Assembly: GCA_934700345.1 (NCBI GenBank)
Contig: CAKUXP010000003.1
Span: 109,902 to 173,901, forward strand
Direction of reading: 5' to 3'
Source of the DNA: an uncultured Fibrobacter sp.
Lineage (GTDB): Bacteria > Fibrobacterota > Fibrobacteria > Fibrobacterales > Fibrobacteraceae
Length of the DNA stretch: 64,000 nt
The notes under the pieces were generated by a model. It did not search any database, had not been told where the DNA came from, and was given only the letters and a program-made list of their open reading frames with translations. Within the stretch, counting starts at the first letter, position 1. Every line of letters begins with the position of its first letter. The position numbers were made by a program, and so were the translations under genes. This document shows, one piece after another, positions 58,175 to 64,000 of the stretch.

Positions 58175-59066
58175 CGAACTTGTGAACGTCCCCCTGGAAC
58201 AGGTGGGGATGATGGCGAAGGCGGTGGCGGACAGCGGGCTGTTCGGCATCAGGAACGAGGCGCAGGCTTTCGCGCTGATGTGCGTGGCGCAGGCTGACGG
58301 CATCCCCCCGATCAAGGCGGTGCAGCAGTACCACATCATCGACAACAAGCCCGCGCTGAAGAGCGAGGCGATGCTCGCGCGCTTCCAGGCGGCTGGCGGC
58401 AAGATCCGGTGGACGGAGCGGACGGCCCAGCGCGTGTCGCTGTGGCTGTCGCACCCGCAGGCAGGCGAGCTCGAGGTCTCGTGGGACATGGACAGGGCGA
58501 AGGCGGCGGGGCTCGCCGGCAAGAACCAGTGGAAGGCGTACCCGATGCAGATGATGGGCGCGCGCTGCATATCGGAAGGGATCCGCGCCCTCTACCCGGC
58601 GTGCCTCGGCGGCTGCTACACGCCGGAGGAGGTTCGCGACTTCGGGAACGACGAGCCGCATCCGGAACCCGGACCCGCGCCGCAACCGCACCCGAAGCCG
58701 GCGGAATCCCCGAAGCCTCCGAAGGCGAAGGCGCCGAAGAAGGCGGATCGCGCGGTCGAGGCGGAGGTCGTCCCGGAAGCCCCGGCGGAAGGCCGCGCCC
58801 CGGAAGCGGCGGCGACGCCGGAACAGGAGCGGCAGCCCGCCCCGAAGCCGAAGCGCGACCCGGCGGAGATGCGCGCGAACTTCCTCGCGTGGGCGAAGTC
58901 CGCGACGAGGACCAAGGACCCGCAGGCGGTCATCGACGCGCTCGGAAGGCTCGGCTACGAGTCGCTCGAGCAGATACCCGCCGACGAGGAGGCGCTCCGG
59001 GCGGCGACGAAGGAAATCAGGACTTTGCCGGACATCCCGGCAGAAAACATGGAGATCCCGTTCTAG
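58167..59066 (+). CDS. RecT-like protein (copy 2)
   Basis: Same gene as 16215-17114. Confidence 0.6.
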   Translation: MANELVNVPLEQVGMMAKAVADSGLFGIRNEAQAFALMCVAQADGIPPIKAVQQYHIIDNKPALKSEAMLARFQAAGGKIRWTERTAQRVSLWLSHPQAGELEVSWDMDRAKAAGLAGKNQWKAYPMQMMGARCISEGIRALYPACLGGCYTPEEVRDFGNDEPHPEPGPAPQPHPKPAESPKPPKAKAPKKADRAVEAEVVPEAPAEGRAPEAAATPEQERQPAPKPKRDPAEMRANFLAWAKSATRTKDPQAVIDALGRLGYESLEQIPADEEALRAATKEIRTLPDIPAENMEIPF

Positions 59067-59084
59067 GGAAAGGAGAAGACGAAA

Positions 59085-59573
59085 ATGGCGAAGACGCTTG
59101 TGGCGATGGACGAGAAGACCGTCACCGACAACATCGAGGGCGAACGCCTGAAGGGCGCGTTCCGCACCTGCTGCGCGGTGGCGCGTGGCGAGCGCGACTG
59201 CGGGGCGCTGGAATCCGACGCGGAGGCGGTGCACGACCTGCAGGAGTTCGCGGACAGGCTCGCGGACCTCGGCAAGGCCATCTCCGAGGCGGTAAGGAAC
59301 GCGGAGGCGCGCTACTTCGACGCGAACGGCGACGTCACGAAGGGGTTCAAGATACGGAACACCGGCAGCACGGTGACGGTGAAGGACGCGGAAGGGCTGC
59401 TCGCGGAGGCGGTGCTCCTCGGCTACAACGAGGGCGCGATCCGCAACCGCATGACGGTGAGCGCGAAGGACGCGATGGCCGCCATGGGCATCGACCGCGA
59501 GCGCTTCGAGGCCGAGTTCGGCGAGTTCATCGAGGTGAAGAAGAAGTCCGACACGCTCGTCCGGGAATACTGA
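59085..59573 (+). CDS. Hypothetical recombination-cluster protein (copy 2)
   Basis: Same gene as 17133-17621. Confidence 0.6.
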   Translation: MAKTLVAMDEKTVTDNIEGERLKGAFRTCCAVARGERDCGALESDAEAVHDLQEFADRLADLGKAISEAVRNAEARYFDANGDVTKGFKIRNTGSTVTVKDAEGLLAEAVLLGYNEGAIRNRMTVSAKDAMAAMGIDRERFEAEFGEFIEVKKKSDTLVREY

Positions 59574-59913
59574 CCGGACGCCCCTCCCGCCCCGCCTGGG
59601 CGACGGGAGGACGGCGCGCGCGGCGGCGCCGGCGGGGACTCCGAGCCCCGTCCGCCCCGGTCCGACTCCGGGGGCGCGCCCTAGGCCCGGAAAGGCGGCA
59701 AGGGAAAAGGTTCTCCGACCGTTTTACGCCCCCTGTCGCCCGGAAGGGAAATGCCCGGAGTAGCGGTCGCGGAACCCGGGAACGGGCGAACCGCATAGTC
59801 CCCCCATAGTCCCCCCATGGGCGCCCCTGCGGCCTCAAGGGGTCCCGCGAAAGAAGGGCGAGGCCGTGGTCCCGGGTCGATACGGGACAAGACTTTCAAG
59901 ACAGGAGACAGGC
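59574..59913. other. GC-rich intergenic region (copy 2)
   Basis: As at 17622-17961; no gene seen. Confidence 0.5.
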
Positions 59914-60165
59914 ATGAGAGACTGCAAGGACGACAGCGTACTTTCGAGGTTCCCGTTCCGGCGTGTAGGCCCCGAGCAGGTGCCGGCATGGGACACGGCC
60001 TCGGTCGCCGAGGCGATGTGCGTGTCGAAAAAGACGATACTCCGCTGGGTCGCCGAGACCCGCGACGGGAAGATGGCTTTCCCGTTCTTCCAGCCTCACC
60101 CACGCGGAAAAATCTTCTTCCCGATAGGGGAGGTCATCTACTGGGCGAACTGGAAACAGGAATAG
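59914..60165 (+). CDS. HTH_17/MerR-like protein (copy 2)
   Basis: Same gene as 17962-18213. Confidence 0.65.
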   Translation: MRDCKDDSVLSRFPFRRVGPEQVPAWDTASVAEAMCVSKKTILRWVAETRDGKMAFPFFQPHPRGKIFFPIGEVIYWANWKQE

Positions 60166-60168
60166 CCG

Positions 60169-60318
60169 ATGTACGACTGCGCGGAATGCCCCTGGTCCCG
60201 GAAGGGATGCCGGAGGGCGAACAGGACGCTCCCACGCCTCGACTGGCGGGAGTGCCCCCTCGCGCGGGACGCAGACGGCGCAAACGGAAACCGGAAAGAA
60301 AAGGAAAAAAGCCAATGA
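60169..60318 (+). CDS. Small Cys-rich protein (copy 2)
   Basis: Same gene as 18217-18366. Confidence 0.55.
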   Translation: MYDCAECPWSRKGCRRANRTLPRLDWRECPLARDADGANGNRKEKEKSQ

Positions 60319-61061
60319 AAATCAAGGGAAAGGTGCACTGCTTCTTCGAGCAGTCGGGGACGTTCAAGAACGCCTTCATCGGGCTTGGCATCCCCGCCGA
60401 GGACTACGACATCCAGGACAACTTCGGCGAGACGGACCACGTGATCGACCTGTTCGCGGAAATAGACAAGGCGTACGAGGGGTTGGCGAGCGTGTTCGAC
60501 GGGATTGGAAAGGACGACCTCGTCGTTGCGTTCTTTCCGTGCATCTACTTCTGCGCCGCCTCGATGACGGCTTTCAACTTAGACACGGTCAATTACCGGA
60601 AGATGTCGCACGCGGAGCAGATTCGCAAGATACTGGCTCGCTCCGCGAAGCGGAGCGAGTTCTACGATCTGCTGGTCAAATTCGTCGGAGTCGTCCTCGA
60701 ACGCGGAATCCGGATGGTATTAGAGAATCCATGGGCGGAACAGCACTACCTCAAGGGAGGCAACTTTCTGAAGCCTCCGACATTCGTGGACATCGACAGG
60801 ACGCGCCGCGGCGACTTTTTCGTAAAGCCGACAGCTTTCTGGTTCTGGAACTGCGAACCGACCGTCGGTTTCACGTACCAACCGACGGCACCGGAGAAAA
60901 TCCGCAGAGTTCTTTCCGCGAAATCGTCGAAGACGGCGGGAATCTGCTCCGAGGAGCGGAGCATGATCAGCCCGGACTACGCGCGGAACTGGATCTGCGA
61001 CTTCATCCTCGGCAAGCCGCAGGCAATCGGGCAGCTCTCGCTGCCGCTGGAGGCGCAATGA
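60315..61061 (+). CDS. DNA methylase-like protein (copy 2)
   Basis: Same gene as 18363-19109. Confidence 0.6.
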   Translation: MKIKGKVHCFFEQSGTFKNAFIGLGIPAEDYDIQDNFGETDHVIDLFAEIDKAYEGLASVFDGIGKDDLVVAFFPCIYFCAASMTAFNLDTVNYRKMSHAEQIRKILARSAKRSEFYDLLVKFVGVVLERGIRMVLENPWAEQHYLKGGNFLKPPTFVDIDRTRRGDFFVKPTAFWFWNCEPTVGFTYQPTAPEKIRRVLSAKSSKTAGICSEERSMISPDYARNWICDFILGKPQAIGQLSLPLEAQ

Positions 61062-61486
61062 CCGAAGAGACGACCGAATACGAAGCCGGAACCGCGATGG
61101 CGGAAGCCTTCGCGAACGCCGCGCCGCAGAAGCCGAGGAACAGGAAGACCGACCGGGCGTGGCTTTCCGAGTTCTTCTCCGGGACGAACCGGATGACCTG
61201 CAAGGACGAACTGAAGCGCGCCCTCGCCGACGGAATCCTCCACGGCCACAGGCTCACCGAGTGCGAGCGGATATTCGCCGAATACGCCCTCGAGCAGGCC
61301 TGGCGCCTCGAAGCGATGAACGCCGCCATGGTCGAGTACTCGGCGACCGAGAACCGCGTCCGCCGCCTCGCAAGCGACTTCCGCGAACACCGCGACCCCG
61401 CGCACCTCGACCAGGCGCTCGACTCCCTCGAAAGGAAGCTCGAAATTCTCGAGCGCAAGCGCCGCGAAATAATGGGGGTGTACTGA
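61058..61486 (+). CDS. Hypothetical helical protein (copy 2)
   Basis: Same gene as 19106-19534. Confidence 0.6.
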   Translation: MTEETTEYEAGTAMAEAFANAAPQKPRNRKTDRAWLSEFFSGTNRMTCKDELKRALADGILHGHRLTECERIFAEYALEQAWRLEAMNAAMVEYSATENRVRRLASDFREHRDPAHLDQALDSLERKLEILERKRREIMGVY

Positions 61487-61950
61487 TGACCGAAGCGGAA
61501 ATGGCCTTCTACCGCCTCGCCCGCGAAAGGGCGTTCGACCCGGAACGCTTCGACCGGATGAACGAAAGCGCGAGGAAAACCGCCGAAAGACGCAACGAAC
61601 TCAGGCGGGAACGCAAGAGGGAATACATGCGGGAATACGGCCGGAAGAGATACGCCGCGAACAGGAAGCTCTTCATCGACCGCGCCCTGGAATACTACCG
61701 GACGCATAGGGAAAGGATCAATGAACGCCGCAGGAAATGGACGCCCGAACGGCTGGAACTCGAAAAGTCGAAGAAGCACGCGCTGTACCTCCGCAACCGG
61801 GAGAAAATCCTCGCGGGCCGGAGGGAACGCCTCGCGAACATGACGCCCGAGGAACGCGATCGCTACCGGGAACGCCAGCACGGATACTACGTCCGATACC
61901 GGGACAGGACCCGCGCGGAAGCGGCAAGCCAGTCCAAGCCAACCAAATAA
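61486..61950 (+). CDS. Arg/Glu-rich helical protein (copy 2)
   Basis: Same gene as 19534-19998. Confidence 0.55.
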   Translation: MTEAEMAFYRLARERAFDPERFDRMNESARKTAERRNELRRERKREYMREYGRKRYAANRKLFIDRALEYYRTHRERINERRRKWTPERLELEKSKKHALYLRNREKILAGRRERLANMTPEERDRYRERQHGYYVRYRDRTRAEAASQSKPTK

Positions 61951-61973
61951 ACCAACCAACGGAGAAAACAACA

Positions 61974-62390
61974 ATGAAGTATAACGGAATGAAGTTAAAG
62001 GAATTCAAAAGCGATAAGCCGGTAGCATTCGACCCGCCAAAGAATATGCTCGTGTGGGACGACGACGACAGGATGTGCAGATGTGCTGTTGTCCTCGCAT
62101 ATTTGCCCGAGAGCACGAGTCCCGTTATCGTAGATTGTAGCTTCTGGCAGCATTGCGCAGAAATCCCGGAAGAATCGAAGCCTCGCCGTGCAACGAACCT
62201 CGAACTTGCGAAATGGCTCGCGCAAGGAAACGGGCAGGTCTCTGGAAATGATAGTCTCGGTGTGTGGGTGACGCATACATACACCAAGAACGAGGAGCAT
62301 AATGCATGTGATGAATCTACTGCGGTTCGCAAGTGGGAAGATGCCGAGTGGCATGAACCCACGGTGGACTACATGGGACTGGAGGGATGA
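61974..62390 (+). CDS. Hypothetical protein (copy 2)
   Basis: Same gene as 20022-20438. Confidence 0.6.
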   Translation: MKYNGMKLKEFKSDKPVAFDPPKNMLVWDDDDRMCRCAVVLAYLPESTSPVIVDCSFWQHCAEIPEESKPRRATNLELAKWLAQGNGQVSGNDSLGVWVTHTYTKNEEHNACDESTAVRKWEDAEWHEPTVDYMGLEG

Positions 62391-62596
62391 CAATGCCGAA
62401 GAGCGATATACTCATTGAACGGGCAAAGCATCTCTACAAGATGATTCACCCATACCGAGACGCCCTGGAATCCGAGTGCCCAAACTCCGTGAAGCTCGCC
62501 CTGCTCGTCAACCGCTGGCCGAACCCGTGGTGCGCATTGCAGGAACTCTCGAAGTCCATCCCGTTCCTTGAAAGAAAGAAGCTGGAGGCGAAATGA
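62387..62596 (+). CDS. Small hypothetical protein (copy 2)
   Basis: Same gene as 20435-20644. Confidence 0.5.
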   Translation: MTMPKSDILIERAKHLYKMIHPYRDALESECPNSVKLALLVNRWPNPWCALQELSKSIPFLERKKLEAK

Positions 62597-62793
62597 ACGA
62601 CCCTGTCGTGTTTCCGCTCGACCCCATCTACGGCAAGGAATCCGGATACCGGATTTCCAACCGGCTAATCCGCAAGAACGCCAAATACAACCGCGAGCGG
62701 GAAAGGCGCATCGCGAAATGCTGGGACTGCGGATACTTCAACTACTGCTACGACCCGGCCAACTGCAGGAAGGAGAAAAATGATGCTGGATAA
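62593..62793 (+). CDS. Small Cys-rich protein (copy 2)
   Basis: Same gene as 20641-20841. Confidence 0.55.
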   Translation: MNDPVVFPLDPIYGKESGYRISNRLIRKNAKYNRERERRIAKCWDCGYFNYCYDPANCRKEKNDAG

Positions 62794-63166
62794 TTTCTGG
62801 ATCGCTAAGTGCGTGCAGGTTTTTGATTCCGAAAAAACCGTCAAAATCGCGTTCTGCACGGAATGCAAGTGTTGCACATATATTTTTCCCGAAGAGTACA
62901 AGAAGATTTCCGAATCTTCAAAGGCGGACCTTTTTCGGGCAATAAAGCACTCGGACACGTGCAATGCTTATAGGCTCTACCTTAAGGATTCCACGAAATC
63001 CAAAACAGGAGAAAAAGGAAAGGCATTGAAAATGCTTTGGCGACTTTTCCTGCTCGCCCTCTTTTTCGCGAACGGAATACTCCTTGTAGCCTTCGATTCC
63101 ACCAAGAACGGGTTTGTCATGGTGCTGTCCTACATCGCTCTTCTGGAAGAAACGAGGACTAGATGA
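62780..63166 (+). CDS. Cys-cluster membrane protein (copy 2)
   Basis: Same gene as 20828-21214. Confidence 0.55.
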   Translation: MMLDNFWIAKCVQVFDSEKTVKIAFCTECKCCTYIFPEEYKKISESSKADLFRAIKHSDTCNAYRLYLKDSTKSKTGEKGKALKMLWRLFLLALFFANGILLVAFDSTKNGFVMVLSYIALLEETRTR

Positions 63167-63336
63167 TGAGACCGATACCCGAATTCACCGGAGCGAACGG
63201 CTACCCCGTCCGCCACGAACCCTACTTCGTGTACATCCCCCTCGGGGAATGGGAGGACATGACCGACGAGCTGAAGCGCCTCAGGGAGGAGAACGCGAGG
63301 CTCAGGGAAAAATTCGGACCAATGAAGACAAAATGA
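63163..63336 (+). CDS. Small coiled-coil protein (copy 2)
   Basis: Same gene as 21211-21384. Confidence 0.5.
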   Translation: MMRPIPEFTGANGYPVRHEPYFVYIPLGEWEDMTDELKRLREENARLREKFGPMKTK

Positions 63337-63499
63337 CCGAAGAAACGGAAACTCCTCTCCATGCCCTTGTTTCATAAAAACATCATATAAAACTGTCTTG
63401 ATTTTGCTACGGAAAGCAACTAGAAAGACTTCAATAATGGGCTTGCTTTGTGCCGTGTAAGTGGTACATTATGGGAAACAAACGATAGGAGTGCAAAAC

Positions 63500-63712
63500 A
63501 TGATTAAAAAAAACGACATACGCAAAGAAACGCAAAATTGTTCGGATATGAAAGAACTTGGTGACTGGCATTGCAAGTTCGCCTGGCACTGGATGAAACG
63601 ACACATAAATCCTGCCACGGAGCTCTCCGACATCGTGGCTGTGTTCAAGATAGGCGATGGTGAGGGGTTTCTTGTCGTGACGGAAGACGGTGACTACGAA
63701 ATCAAGGCGTGA
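63500..63712 (+). CDS. Hypothetical protein next to right attachment site (copy 2)
   Basis: Same gene as 21548-21760; here it is the last gene before host DNA. Confidence 0.55.
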   Translation: MIKKNDIRKETQNCSDMKELGDWHCKFAWHWMKRHINPATELSDIVAVFKIGDGEGFLVVTEDGDYEIKA

Positions 63713-63783
63713 GGCTGAGTGCGCCGGGAAGCGTCTGCCGAACAGTGGACCCTTCTCGGTCGAGGTCAGGCGGAAACAAGGTT

Positions 63784-63803
63784 CGTGCAACAAAACGTGC
63801 AAC
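63784..63803. repeat. Integrase arm-type sites at right end
   Basis: CGTGCAAC at 63784-63791 and 63796-63803, as at 21832-21851. Confidence 0.7.
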
Positions 63804-63851
63804 CAAACGGCAAAAAGCCTAGAAAATAGGGCGTTGATGTAAAGCCTCGGA

Positions 63852-63897
63852 CTCATAACCCGCCGGTTCCCGGTTCAAGTCCGGGAGGTCCCACGAA
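63852..63897 (+). other. Right attachment site (attR), tRNA 3' half
   Basis: Same tRNA 3' fragment as 21900-21945. The sequence diverges from the internal site at 63898, which marks the phage-host junction. Confidence 0.85.
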
Positions 63898-63899
63898 AG

Positions 63900-63927
63900 G
63901 CCGCGAATCGCCAGGATTCGCGGTTTT
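63900..63927 (+). terminator. Host terminator beyond attR
   Basis: CCGCGAATC/GATTCGCGG stem with a 5-base loop and TTTTG. It would be the original terminator of the host tRNA before integration. Confidence 0.8.
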
Positions 63928-63976
63928 GTGATTCTTCAAAACCACCGGCTAGGCCGGTGGTCCGGTTTAGCCTTCT
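63924..63976. repeat. 53-base hairpin repeat in host DNA
   Basis: Same 53 bases as 2089-2141, again starting on a terminator T-tract. The remaining 24 bases to the window end show nothing identifiable. Confidence 0.85.
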
Positions 63977-64000
63977 GGCGTTGCGTCCCCGACAAACAAG

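Larger units (their letters stand above)
21900..63897 (+). mobile_element. Complete prophage, about 41.95 kb
   Basis: This is a full temperate phage bounded by two copies of the same tRNA 3' fragment, with a tyrosine integrase 187 bases inside the left end and host DNA beyond the right end. It carries terminase, portal, protease, capsid, contractile tail, baseplate, fibres, lysis-position genes, repressor, replication genes and a toxin-antitoxin island. All core modules look intact. In the circular form the order is terminase, portal, MuF, accessory and early genes, attP, int, protease, capsid, tail, lysis. The exact 5' edge of the attachment core cannot be set from this window because both copies carry phage sequence there. 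Confidence 0.9.

Noticed and set aside
1..63897. Terminal redundancy of a packaged phage genome as the reason for the duplication
   Set aside because: The repeated part is 22 kb and stops at the tRNA attachment core with host DNA beyond, not at a packaging site.

Overview
The window is temperate-phage DNA apart from about 100 bases of host sequence at the right edge. The phage is a GC-rich (roughly 60-65% by eye), contractile-tailed siphon/myo-type Caudoviricetes member. Its head module is portal DUF1073, MuF-like protein, DUF2213 protease, cement protein and DUF2184 capsid. Its tail has a DUF3383 sheath, DUF3277 tube, frameshifted assembly chaperone, tape measure and a Mu/P2-like baseplate. 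The host cannot be named from this sequence. It uses sigma70-like TTGACA / TATATT promoters, and its tRNA 3' end carries no genomic CCA. A high-GC Gram-negative-type gut or rumen bacterium is a guess only.

Layout. Bases 1-21945 and 41953-63897 are the same sequence at a constant offset of 41952. Both end at the 3' half of a tRNA (anticodon CAT), which is the attachment site. One complete prophage of about 41.95 kb therefore runs from the tRNA fragment at 21900-21945 to the tRNA fragment at 63852-63897. The right part of a second, identical prophage precedes it in tandem. After 63897 the sequence becomes host DNA, with a replacement terminator and a 53-base hairpin repeat.

Order within one phage unit, in complete-copy coordinates: attachment site, integrase (22132), DUF2213 protease, cement, capsid, head completion genes, sheath, tube, chaperone, tape measure, baseplate, fibres (36789-41506), two small membrane proteins and a DUF1353 gene (lysis position, 41509-42370). 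Next come a Panacea/HTH pair, RusA, a minus-strand gp10-like gene, terminase, portal and a MuF protein with a C-terminal papain-like toxin and a convergent immunity gene (42407-50165). These are followed by an accessory island of toxin-antitoxin cassettes (50246-54836), a divergent repressor/early-regulator switch (55016-55653), replication and recombination genes, and a string of small early genes up to the right attachment site. The head module is thus split: terminase, portal and MuF lie on one side of the early/lysogeny block, protease and capsid on the other.

The most notable items are: the MuF polymorphic toxin with its immunity gene; toxin-antitoxin operons whose promoters place the ATG 6-7 nt after the -10 box, which predicts leaderless mRNAs; repeated A-rich/hairpin spacers separating those cassettes; two separate Panacea-domain pairs; a hairpin repeat shared by phage and host that sits directly on terminator T-tracts in both places; a clean -1 slippery heptamer in the tail chaperone; and a tail fibre whose receptor-binding core sits between two copies of a shaft module.
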